From Bacteroidia bacterium (lineage in GTDB: Bacteria; Bacteroidota; Bacteroidia; UKL13-3), in the NCBI GenBank assembly GCA_021740845.1, contig JAIOYZ010000001.1:273246-337245 (forward strand): a DNA stretch of 64,000 nucleotides, in the 5' to 3' direction. Below are positions 18,687 to 27,078 of the stretch, one piece after another. The notes beneath the pieces are model-generated. The model did not search any database. It had not been told where the DNA came from and worked only from the letters and a program-made list of their open reading frames with translations. Each line of letters opens with the position of its first letter. Positions within the stretch are counted from its first letter, which is position 1. Both the position numbers and the translations under genes were made by a program.

Positions 18687-19058
18687 AGTTCTTAGCTCAT
18701 GAACTTGGTTTTCCCATAATAAAATCGAATTCTTTTCATCAATTGGATCAACAAAATCTGTTACCACCAAGGCAACATCATCTGTTAATTCATCTTGTTG
18801 AATTTCAAATTCAAAATATTCATCAGGATGAGTATCCTTCCAACGAAATTTAATTCCTTTTGATGGGGTTTTCTTTAATAGTTCAGCAATGTTTTCATCG
18901 CCATCCCATTTAAATTTATAGAAGTTGTTATATATATCAACGTCGTTACAAAACCATTGTGATAAGCCAGAAGGGGAACTAATGTAATTAAACAACATCG
19001 ATGGCGATGCTTTAATTTCAAATTCCATTCTAATTTTTTTCTTTAAACTCTTTACCAT
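18672..19058 (-). CDS. START-like (SRPBCC) domain protein
   Basis: A 128-residue protein resembling the Bacteroidota START-like family: 'EFEIKASPSMLFNYISSPSGLSQWFCNDV' is the typical first half, and 'LLWENQVHELRTLLG' the amphipathic last helix. The fold makes a hydrophobic pocket, but the ligand is unknown for this group. An internal Met at residue 11 could be the real start. It overlaps the end of the opposing 18114 gene by 15 bases. Confidence 0.82.
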   Translation of the reverse strand: MVKSLKKKIRMEFEIKASPSMLFNYISSPSGLSQWFCNDVDIYNNFYKFKWDGDENIAELLKKTPSKGIKFRWKDTHPDEYFEFEIQQDELTDDVALVVTDFVDPIDEKNSILLWENQVHELRTLLGG

Positions 19059-19183
19059 TACTCAAATTTTTATAGGTCAATGGCAAATATATATTTTTAG
19101 CTTACACTGCCAAGTTTTTTTGTAAATGAACTTACTTTTTTCTTAAATTTTAATTAAAAAGGTGTTTATCAGGGTTGTTTTTT

Positions 19184-20221
19184 TTAATGATCCGACTTTT
19201 TGAGGGTGAAACCAAAAGTTGTTCCTTCTCCAACACTACTTCTTACATTAACAGATTGTCTATGCGCCTCCAAAATATGTTTTACGATAGCTAACCCTAA
19301 ACCAGTTCCGCCTTCCTGACTTTCCCTTGTTCTGCTTTTATCTATTCTATAAAATCGTTCGAAAATTCTATTAAGATGCTCTTTGTCAATGCCAGTTCCA
19401 TTGTCTGATATTTCAATTAAAATGTTTTCATCCATATCATAAAATGCAGCGGCTGTGATTCCATTTTCTTTTCCATATTTAATAGAATTAGAAATCAAAT
19501 TCACCAATACCTGCCTAATTCTATACCTATCTGCATAAACATAAAAAGGAATATTGCACCCTTCTTTAATTAATAATTGAACCTTTGTATTACTAAATTG
19601 TTCGTAAACATCTTTAACTAGAGAGGTAATATCAAACCGCTCAAACTCCATGGTTAATTCCCCACTTTCCAACTGAGAAATTGCCAATAAATCTGCCACC
19701 AAATCACTTAACCTATCCGCACTTTTAGCTGCTTTTTTAAGAAACCTAGAATTTACCTGAGGGTCGTCTAGGGCACCATCCAATAAAGTATGAATATATC
19801 CTTGAATATTAAAAATGGGAGTTTTTAATTCGTGGGATACATTACCCAAAAATTCTTTTCTAAAATCGGCCAATCGTTTTAATTGGTCAATTTCCATTTT
19901 ATTATCACGAGCCCATTTTATCACTTCCTTGTTCATTTCGCCAATAGGATCTTTGTCCCAATCGAAATTACTTAAAATGGCATCGTACTTTTGGGTTTTA
20001 AGGCTATGAATTGTCTTGTAAATAAGTTTAATCTTTCTATAGATAAAAAACTCTAAGGTATAGAAAAACAAGAAAAATGAAAGCCCAAAACAAAGTGTAA
20101 AAATTATTACCGTATCTATTATTTCCCATTCGCTCATAAAGAAAGAAACTACTCCCAAGATGGTTGAGAGTAGGAGGGAAATCAAAAATGCGATATGAAC
20201 TGGTTTTGGGTTTCTAATCAT
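19184..20221 (-). CDS. PhoR-like sensor histidine kinase
   Basis: A 345-residue kinase with two N-terminal membrane helices (about residues 8-28 and 34-60), only a few residues apart, so there is almost no periplasmic sensor domain. A linker is followed by the phospho-acceptor His130 in 'GNVSHELKTPIFN' and a HATPase domain with 'NLISNSIKYG', 'DNGTGI' and 'GGTGLGLAIVK'. Its start overlaps the end of the response-regulator gene upstream by 4 bases (ATGA), so the two are translationally coupled. The lack of a large sensor domain suggests it senses through the membrane or a partner, as PhoR does. Confidence 0.92.
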   Translation of the reverse strand: MIRNPKPVHIAFLISLLLSTILGVVSFFMSEWEIIDTVIIFTLCFGLSFFLFFYTLEFFIYRKIKLIYKTIHSLKTQKYDAILSNFDWDKDPIGEMNKEVIKWARDNKMEIDQLKRLADFRKEFLGNVSHELKTPIFNIQGYIHTLLDGALDDPQVNSRFLKKAAKSADRLSDLVADLLAISQLESGELTMEFERFDITSLVKDVYEQFSNTKVQLLIKEGCNIPFYVYADRYRIRQVLVNLISNSIKYGKENGITAAAFYDMDENILIEISDNGTGIDKEHLNRIFERFYRIDKSRTRESQEGGTGLGLAIVKHILEAHRQSVNVRSSVGEGTTFGFTLKKSDH

Positions 20222-20895
20222 ATTTCAAACTTGTAACCTACTCCCTTCACTGTGCCAATATATTCATCTCCTAATTTCTCCCTAATTTTACGGATATGAA
20301 CATCAATAGTTCTATCAACTACTAAAACTTCTTCGCCCCAAACTTTTTCTAAAATATATTCACGCGTAAATACTTTACCGGGTTTAGAGGCCAATAAAAA
20401 TAGTAACTCAAATTCTTTTCTAGCTAATTGGATTTTTTGTTCTCCACGATAAATTAAGAAAGACTCACGATCAATAATAATGTCTTTAACTTTAATTGTA
20501 GGCGCAACAATTTCTTTGATTTTTCTTCTTAAAATAGCGCTTAACCTAGTTACCAAAACTTTTGGTTTAATAGGTTTAGCAATATAATCATCTGCACCTG
20601 CATTGAATCCTTCAATTTCAGAATATTCCTCAGCTCTAGCTGTTAAGAATACCACATATGTTTGGCTAAAATCAGGGTCAGATTTTATCAATTTGCAGGT
20701 TTCAATTCCGTCCATAACCGGCATCATCACATCCAATAAAATTAAATCTGGTTTAATTTTTTTTGCAATGGGCAATGCTTCTTTTCCATTTTGGGCTGTC
20801 CAAACCTCATAACCTTCCTTTTTTAGGTTATAAGTAATAAACTCAAGAATGTCTGCTTCGTCGTCTACAACAAGGATTTTACCGTTATTTTCCAT
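20218..20895 (-). CDS. PhoB/OmpR-family response regulator
   Basis: A 225-residue transcription regulator, partner of the adjacent kinase. The receiver domain has acidic residues 'VVDDEAD' near residue 11, the phosphoryl-accepting Asp55 in 'LLDVMMP' and the conserved Lys in 'YIAKPIKPK'. The C-terminal winged helix contains 'RKEFELLFLLASKPGKVFTREYIL' and 'VDRTIDVHIRKIREKLG'. It is the first gene of the pair. Phosphate control is likely by family resemblance, but no phosphate genes are nearby to confirm it. Confidence 0.92.
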   Translation of the reverse strand: MENNGKILVVDDEADILEFITYNLKKEGYEVWTAQNGKEALPIAKKIKPDLILLDVMMPVMDGIETCKLIKSDPDFSQTYVVFLTARAEEYSEIEGFNAGADDYIAKPIKPKVLVTRLSAILRRKIKEIVAPTIKVKDIIIDRESFLIYRGEQKIQLARKEFELLFLLASKPGKVFTREYILEKVWGEEVLVVDRTIDVHIRKIREKLGDEYIGTVKGVGYKFEI

Positions 20896-20979
20896 TTTGT
20901 CAATTAATTTGTAATAATCCTTTAATCGGTTAATTGAAGTATTAACGAATTGTTATCAAAACGTTAACACCTAAAAGGA

Positions 20980-22113
20980 TTAAAAGCCAAATACCTCTTT
21001 TAGTTTCATTTCCAGTTCTTTACCTCTTAACTTTTTGGAAATAATTTTCCCCTCTTTATCTACCAAAACTGTATAGGGTATACCTTCTATGCCATATAAA
21101 CTTACAATAGGAGAATTCCATTTTTGCAAATCAGAGCCATGTGTCCATAATAATTTGTCTTTATTAATGGCATCCATCCAATTTTCTCTGTTATCATCTA
21201 AGCTTACCCCAAAAATTTCAAACCCAGAGTTTTTGTATTTATTATATAATAACACATTACTTGGATTTTCTTTCCTACATGGTCCACACCAACTAGCCCA
21301 AAAATCAACCAAAACAATTTTTCCCCGTAATCCAGAAAGTGAAACGGTTTTGCCAAATGGATCATTTAAAACAATATCCGGAGCAAGCGAGCCTTCCGCA
21401 GTTTTCATTAATCCTTCAATTTTTTGATGCAATTGCACTGCATATTTCGATGAGCTAAATTTTGGATAAAGTGTTTTGTCTACCGCTGATAAAAAGGTTA
21501 AATCTGGTTCAGGTAATAAAAAGGTAGTAGCAAAATAAGGCACCATCGAATTGGTTAGCGAACCAGCATAGGTTTTAATAGCCTTTTGATGTTCTTTTTG
21601 CAAACTGTCAAATGAGTTCCTAATTCCTTCCATTACTTTTTCGGTTAACATCGCATCTGTATAGCTCGAAAAGCGCTTGTTTAGTTCGTCGCTCTTAATC
21701 ATAAAATCATTGTTAATCATATACAATTGTTTCAATTCCTCATTTTCTAGGGAGTTTTCAATGGTATAATTTTTTATGCTATCCGAATTTATGTTAAGTG
21801 TAAATTGGCTATTGGTATCAACCAACAAAACCACATCCCCTTTTTCAAATCTCAAAACACAAAAGGTTTTTTCTTTTAAAATTCCATTCAAAAGAAAATT
21901 TCCATCCATATCCAAAGAACAAGTATCAATTAATACCATTCCACCTGGTGTTATTTCTTGCAAACTAACCTGACGAATTCCTTTTCCATTTAATATTTTT
22001 CCTTTAACTATTGCGCCACAAAGTTCTTCTACTTTTGGCTCGCTACAAGAAATGGCAAAGATTCCAAGTAGAACAAGTATGAATGAAAATTGAGTATATA
22101 TTTTTTTGTTCAT
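20980..22113 (-). CDS. DUF4369-TlpA thioredoxin lipoprotein
   Basis: A 377-residue thiol-disulfide protein. The N-terminus is a lipoprotein signal ending 'FAISC' with the lipidated Cys23. Residues about 30-125 match the DUF4369 beta domain, and the rest is a helical linker followed by a TlpA-like thioredoxin domain with active site Cys276-Gly-Pro-Cys279 in 'FWASWCGPCRKENP' and 'GIEGIPYTVLVDKEGKI'. Such lipoproteins are common in this phylum and act at the periplasmic face of a membrane. It lies 15 bases after gatB on the same strand and may be co-transcribed with it. Confidence 0.88.
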   Translation of the reverse strand: MNKKIYTQFSFILVLLGIFAISCSEPKVEELCGAIVKGKILNGKGIRQVSLQEITPGGMVLIDTCSLDMDGNFLLNGILKEKTFCVLRFEKGDVVLLVDTNSQFTLNINSDSIKNYTIENSLENEELKQLYMINNDFMIKSDELNKRFSSYTDAMLTEKVMEGIRNSFDSLQKEHQKAIKTYAGSLTNSMVPYFATTFLLPEPDLTFLSAVDKTLYPKFSSSKYAVQLHQKIEGLMKTAEGSLAPDIVLNDPFGKTVSLSGLRGKIVLVDFWASWCGPCRKENPSNVLLYNKYKNSGFEIFGVSLDDNRENWMDAINKDKLLWTHGSDLQKWNSPIVSLYGIEGIPYTVLVDKEGKIISKKLRGKELEMKLKEVFGF

Positions 22114-22128
22114 GTGTTTTCCTTTTTC

Positions 22129-23598
22129 TTATTTTTCTAAAGATGCTTTAATCATTTGAGTACTTAGTTTAGGATCAGCCTTACCTTTACTTGATTTCAT
22201 AACCTCACCCATAAACAATCCCATTAAACTTTGTTTTCCTGCTTTGTATTCCAATACTTTTTCAGGGAATTTAGCTAAAGCTTCATCAATCCACTTTTGC
22301 AATTCACCCGAATCGCTTTCTTGCAATAGGTTCAAACCTTCTGCAATTTGCAATGCAGATTTATGGTGTTCCTTAATCATTTCTGGGAATAGCCTTTGTG
22401 AGGCAGCGCTATTGCTAATTTTATTGGTATCAATTAAGGCAATAATTTCAGCTATTTTAGAAGGCTGCAAAACAAAATCACTAATGCTTAAAGCCTGTTC
22501 GTTTAAATAACCTTTAATATTTACCATTAACCAATTGGCTGCAGCTTTTGCATTGCCAGTATGTTTCAAAATTTGCTCAAAATACTCTGCTATATCTCGG
22601 TTTTCTGTCAATACCTGAGCATCATAATCATTTAGGCCAAATTGTTTTGTAAATTTAGCATAAAGTGCTTTTGGTAGTTCTGGCATTTGCTCTCTAACAC
22701 CTTCAATAAAATCGTTTGTTAGGTGCAAAGGTGGCAAATCTGGTTCAGGAAAATACCTGTAATCTGCGGCACCTTCCTTGGTTCGCATGGTAAAAGTTAA
22801 ACCTTTAATTGCATCAAAGGTTCTAGTTTCCATGCTCAATTTTTCACCAGTTTCAAGCGCAATAATTTGACGGTTTATTTCAAAATCAATGGCTCTTTGC
22901 ACATTACGCATGGAGTTCATATTTTTTACTTCCACCTTGGTTCCAAAGGTGGTAGAGCCTTTTAACATCACAGAAATATTAGCATCACATCTTAGACTTC
23001 CTTCCTCCATGTTTCCATCGCAAATATCAAGGTATCTAACCAGTTTTCTTACCTCCATTAAATATTGAAAAGCCTCCTCTCCAGTTTTAATTTCTGGCTC
23101 AGAAACTATCTCAATCAAAGGAACTCCAGCTCGGTTCAAATCAATTAAACTGTCATAAACATCTTGGTCGTGCATGCTTTTTCCAGCATCCTCTTCCATG
23201 TGAATTCGGGTCAAACCAATTTGTTTTGTAACTCCATCTTTGGTTCTTATTTCTATGCTTCCACCAGTACAAATTGGAGTTTTATCTTGTGTAATTTGAT
23301 AGCCTTTTGGTAAATCTGCGTAGAAATAGTTTTTCCTAGCATAATATTGATTTTCGGCAATAGCACAATTACAAGCCAAACCCATCTTTACAGCATTTAC
23401 TATCACTTTTTTGTTGTGTTTAGGCAATGTGCCAGGGTGACCCAAGCTAATTGGTCCAACCTGAGTGTTGGGATCGGCACCATACGAATAAGGGTCTGAG
23501 CTATAGGCCTTGCTATTTGTAAGCAATTGGGCGTGAACTTCTAAGCCAATTACAGCTTCGTATTTGTCAAAATCAATTTGTGTTGTAGCAGTAGTCAT
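22129..23598 (-). CDS. gatB: Asp-tRNA(Asn)/Glu-tRNA(Gln) amidotransferase subunit B
   Basis: Subunit B of GatCAB, which converts misacylated Glu-tRNA(Gln) or Asp-tRNA(Asn) to the correct amide form. It is 489 residues, normal length. The N-terminus '[20 protein letters not shown]', '[28 protein letters not shown]' and '[11 protein letters not shown]' are family signatures. The C-terminal YqeY-like helical tail is present. gatC lies 37 kb away at 61039, so the complex genes are split. A copy of the dispersed element is inside (22329, read as Gly-Leu-Asn-Leu). Confidence 0.95.
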   Translation of the reverse strand: [489 protein letters not shown]

Positions 23599-23713
23599 GA
23601 TAGACCGCGAAAATACACAAATCTGTTATTAAATTGGTGTATTTTCTTGTAAATCTACCGCAGAAAAAAATATGGTATTTAAGTCTAATTCAGCTTCAAA
23701 TGCTCTTATTTCC

Positions 23714-23748
23714 TTGGTTCAACTTTTTAAGGTTTCGGTTTGAACCAA
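23714..23748. repeat. Inverted pair of the dispersed element (hairpin)
   Basis: TTGGTTCAA at 23714-23722 and TTGAACCAA at 23740-23748 are perfect complements with a 17-base loop. The right arm belongs to a full dispersed-element copy. The hairpin lies just past the 3' end of the T9SS plug gene, in the gap before gatB. Confidence 0.65.
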
Positions 23749-23760
23749 ATAAATGAAGTA

Positions 23761-25017
23761 TTATGGTGTTTGGGTTGAGAATTTTCTAGCCCCAATTAGT
23801 TCTTCGTAATGGAATTGTAGGTTTTTTGTATATACCAAAATCATGTATTCATTTTCGGTTTGAAAATGGTTTCCCTCTAATGAGGTTTCTTCTGCCTTGC
23901 CATTTTCATTTTTGATAGCATAGCAATATTCAAATCGTCCTTGCTTCATTGGTATTTCCAAATCGTAACGCTGCCTACTTTTATTATAATACATTTTATA
24001 GGCCGGGTCTAGCCGCCAATCTGTAAATTCTCCAAAAACATAAACTTCCGCATCAGGTGGTACACCCATGGTTGACGATAAATAGAAGTTTACATAAGCA
24101 TAATCTCCATCTATATCAGAATTATTTCCTTCCTTGTTTTGAATCAACCTTTTTCCGTTGTAATCAATATAATTGAAGTATTGATTGGCGCCTCTACTTT
24201 CATCAATATTTAGAATTACATGTATTACAGAATCGGTTCTTTTGCTCCTAACATTGGTAGAAAATTGCCTCAAATTACGAATGTCGAAAAAACGAAACTC
24301 ATTGCCTCCATTAAAAAGGGATTTGTCTAAATAAGAATATTCCAATTTATTATTCGACATAAATTGTGGTTTCAAATCAGTAATGGCATTGTCCCAACGA
24401 CTATTTTGCATCAATACAATTTTGATATCATCTAAAGGATTTACAACTTGAGAAGGGTTTATGCCCACACTAAAAATAACTTCCTGTTTAGTAAAACGAT
24501 ATTCTGCTAAAGATGCTGGCCTAGCTAATCCTTCAATGGTGGTAGAATTATTCATTACCATCATTCTTCGCGTTAATAGAAGGTCTTCTTCGTCGTAATT
24601 TCTAAATACTTTTACAATATAATTTCCTGCAATACGGGGTTTCATATTGTCATTTGGAACTAAAATATTGTAATGAACATATTTTACATAGGTATTGGTA
24701 GAAAACTTGAAATCGCTAATATTATCAAGGGTTAACCCTGATAAATATTCATTTTGATTGAGCGCAGTTGGTTTCCAATTTACATCGCAATGAATAAAGG
24801 TATATTGTAGGTTTTCAGAATTTGGACCCAAAACATCAAAACTTAGTTTTAGTATTTCACTACTGTTTAGTGATATAATTGGGTATCGGTCATCCGTTCC
24901 GGCTTTGCCAAAAAGTACTGTTTGAACACGACTATCAAAAACGCGGTTTTCGAAAATTTCTGCATTTACCAATTGAATGGTGAAAAGTAATATGGAGAGT
25001 AATTTGAGTTTAAGCAT
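23761..25017 (-). CDS. Type IX secretion plug protein (DUF5103)
   Basis: A 418-residue exported protein with a signal peptide (ending VNAEIF). It matches the DUF5103 family, represented by PlugA, which plugs the periplasmic side of the SprA translocon in the type IX secretion system: 'NRVFDSRVQTVLFG', 'YTFIHCDVNWKPTALNQNEYLSG', 'AGNYIVKVFRN' and the C-terminal 'VYVFGEFTDWRLDPAYKM' are the family's hallmarks. The first codon of the frame is GTG at 25020; the ATG at 25017 is preferred. No other translocon gene is adjacent. Confidence 0.85.
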   Translation of the reverse strand: MLKLKLLSILLFTIQLVNAEIFENRVFDSRVQTVLFGKAGTDDRYPIISLNSSEILKLSFDVLGPNSENLQYTFIHCDVNWKPTALNQNEYLSGLTLDNISDFKFSTNTYVKYVHYNILVPNDNMKPRIAGNYIVKVFRNYDEEDLLLTRRMMVMNNSTTIEGLARPASLAEYRFTKQEVIFSVGINPSQVVNPLDDIKIVLMQNSRWDNAITDLKPQFMSNNKLEYSYLDKSLFNGGNEFRFFDIRNLRQFSTNVRSKRTDSVIHVILNIDESRGANQYFNYIDYNGKRLIQNKEGNNSDIDGDYAYVNFYLSSTMGVPPDAEVYVFGEFTDWRLDPAYKMYYNKSRQRYDLEIPMKQGRFEYCYAIKNENGKAEETSLEGNHFQTENEYMILVYTKNLQFHYEELIGARKFSTQTP

Positions 25018-25075
25018 CACACAAGTTTAGGTAAATTATCAGAATTACTAAACTTCCTTGCCTAATAGTTTATTG

Positions 25076-25083
25076 TATATTTG
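25076..25083 (+). promoter_or_regulatory. -7 box TATATTTG upstream of kdsB
   Basis: An exact TAnnTTTG match ending 18 bases before the kdsB ATG. A TTG at 25058-25060 lies at 15-base spacing, slightly short for a -33 box. Confidence 0.5.
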
Positions 25084-25101
25084 TTGCCTCAATAAAAATC
25101 A

Positions 25102-25845
25102 ATGAAAATTATCGGAATTATTCCTGCCAGATTTGCCAGCACCAGATTTCCTGGAAAACCCCTTATTGAAATAAATGGAAAGACCATGTTGCAGCGTGTT
25201 TATGAGCAAACCATGCAAGCCAAGCAATTGTCAGAAGTACTTATTGCTACCGACGATGAAAAAATCGCCCAACATGCTCAATCCTTTGGTGCTAAGGTAG
25301 TTTTAACAAAAGCAGATCATCCAAGTGGTACTGATAGGTGTTATGAAGCGTATGTAAATTTTGGCGAAACCTTCGATTATGTTGTCAATATTCAAGGGGA
25401 TGAGCCCTTTTTAGACCCGCAACAAATTGATGAGTTGGCTGCTATTTGTGATGGTAAAACCGAATTGGCAACACAAATGATTGCGGTGGATAATGAGTCC
25501 GTTTTGTTTGACCAAGGAGAGGTGAAAATTGTAATGAACCAAAATAAAGAAGCGCTATATTTTAGTAGAATGGTAATTCCATTTATTAAAAATGTGCCTC
25601 AAGAAGATTGGCATAAACACCATCCTTATTTTCGTCATGTTGGTATGTATGCCTATAGAACCGATATTTTGGAGGCATTAACAAAATTACCACCATCCTC
25701 TTTAGAAAATGCAGAGAGTTTAGAGCAGTTACGCTGGTTAGAAAATGGGTTTAAAATTAAATTGGTTCAAACCGAATTTGATAGCCATTGTATTGATACA
25801 CCAGACGATATTGAAAAGGTTTTGAATTTACTTTCTAAAAAATAA
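25102..25845 (+). CDS. kdsB: CMP-KDO synthetase (3-deoxy-manno-octulosonate cytidylyltransferase)
   Basis: Activates KDO with CTP for attachment to lipid A. It is 247 residues, normal length. 'GIIPARFASTRFPGKPL' is the nucleotide-binding start, and 'VNIQGDEPF', 'FSRMVIPF' and 'HVGMYAYR' are KdsB motifs. It implies lipopolysaccharide, in keeping with the LptF/G permease at 16622. Copies of the dispersed element sit in its last codons (25764, read Val-Gln-Thr-Glu) and just after the stop (25860). Confidence 0.95.
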   Translation: MKIIGIIPARFASTRFPGKPLIEINGKTMLQRVYEQTMQAKQLSEVLIATDDEKIAQHAQSFGAKVVLTKADHPSGTDRCYEAYVNFGETFDYVVNIQGDEPFLDPQQIDELAAICDGKTELATQMIAVDNESVLFDQGEVKIVMNQNKEALYFSRMVIPFIKNVPQEDWHKHHPYFRHVGMYAYRTDILEALTKLPPSSLENAESLEQLRWLENGFKIKLVQTEFDSHCIDTPDDIEKVLNLLSKK

Positions 25846-25878
25846 ATTTAAATAATTTTGGTTCAAACCATTTGTTTT

Positions 25879-27078
25879 TTATTTGGTTTGATCCGAATAT
25901 AAAAGGTATTTCTTACGAATAGCTCTATAATTAGTTAGACCTGGCTGCCAACTTTTCCTAATTTCCTCTTCAGTTTTTCCAGCAATAATTTGTTTTCTTA
26001 ATTGATCAGTTCCAGCCAATTTTTCAAAAAATGAAGTAAAGAAATGTGCCGAATCTGAATCTGCTTTGTAAAGTTCAATTAACCAATAAAGATTTAATTT
26101 TCCTTGAAATGGCGCTATATTGTTTCCATAATCACTTAATAAAAATCCTTGGCATTTCTTTCCTTCAAATGGAGGATGTTCTGCAATACCAGGCAGGTTT
26201 TTAGGGGTAAAAGTGTCTGAACCTAAGGTGCAATTTGGTTTTCCAACTCGTTCAAAGGGCTTGTTGGTTCCTCTTCCCACGCTATAAGAGGTTCCTTCAA
26301 AAAAACACAAGCTTGGATACAAGTATACACTGCTCATATTTGGAAGATTAGGTGAAGGTTTGATAGGTAAAGAATAAGGAGTTTGATGGGTATAATTTTT
26401 AACAGGAATAACGACCAAATTGCATTTTATTTTGTTTTTAAGCCATCCTTCCCCATTAATCATTTTTGCATATTCACCAATTGTACAACCATGCACAACG
26501 GGCACAGGGTGCATGCCAACAAAGGATTTAAAGGCAGTGTCTAAAATTGGCCCATCAACAAAAAAGCCATTTGGGTTGGGTCTGTCTAAAACGATAAGTG
26601 TTTTCTTTTGCTCTGCACATGCCTCCATTACATAATGAAGCGTAGATATATAGGTATAAAAACGAGCACCCACATCTTGAATATCAAAAATTACGATGTC
26701 TAATTTCTTTAGTTGAGCTTCGTTTGGTTTCTTATAACTTCCATATAAAGAATAAACAGGCAATTTAGATTTTTCATCCACAAAGGTTTTCACCTTTTCG
26801 CCAGCAGAGTGGTCGCCTCTAAAACCATGTTCAGGAGCAAAAATGCAAACTAAGTTTATATTCTTTTTTTTGAGAAAATCCACCAAATGTTCGGTGCCAA
26901 CCGAAGAGGTTTGGTTAACTACAAGTCCTACTTTTTTGTTTTTAAGGAGTGGCATGTACTTGTCAACTTGTTCGGCTCCAACAATTTGGGCATTTGTTGA
27001 GCCAAGATTTAGTAAAAAGCATAAAAGCCAAAACCAGTGTTTATATTTGACAGATAAAATGAAGGTAAGTTTTTTCAT
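25879..27078 (-). CDS. NamZ-like exo-beta-N-acetylmuramidase (DUF1343)
   Basis: A 399-residue exported protein with a long signal peptide (about 30 residues, ending TNAQ). The sequence 'KKVGLVVNQTSSVG', 'IFAPEHGFRGDHSAGE', 'DIQDVGARFYTYISTLHYVMEAC' and 'LDRPNPNGFFVDGPI' is diagnostic of DUF1343, shown for NamZ to release terminal MurNAc from peptidoglycan fragments. It probably recycles cell-wall sugars in the periplasm. Its start overlaps the start of the LolE-like gene on the other strand by 20 bases. Confidence 0.87.
   Translation of the reverse strand: MKKLTFILSVKYKHWFWLLCFLLNLGSTNAQIVGAEQVDKYMPLLKNKKVGLVVNQTSSVGTEHLVDFLKKKNINLVCIFAPEHGFRGDHSAGEKVKTFVDEKSKLPVYSLYGSYKKPNEAQLKKLDIVIFDIQDVGARFYTYISTLHYVMEACAEQKKTLIVLDRPNPNGFFVDGPILDTAFKSFVGMHPVPVVHGCTIGEYAKMINGEGWLKNKIKCNLVVIPVKNYTHQTPYSLPIKPSPNLPNMSSVYLYPSLCFFEGTSYSVGRGTNKPFERVGKPNCTLGSDTFTPKNLPGIAEHPPFEGKKCQGFLLSDYGNNIAPFQGKLNLYWLIELYKADSDSAHFFTSFFEKLAGTDQLRKQIIAGKTEEEIRKSWQPGLTNYRAIRKKYLLYSDQTK

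Noticed and set aside
19105-19145. Possible terminator between the START-like and kinase genes
   Set aside because: Only a 4-bp AAGT/ACTT stem could be drawn; too weak to call.
26843-27058. 72-codon upstream extension of the LolE-like gene
   Set aside because: Lies wholly over the NamZ coding region, has non-protein-like composition, and the conserved start is at 27059.
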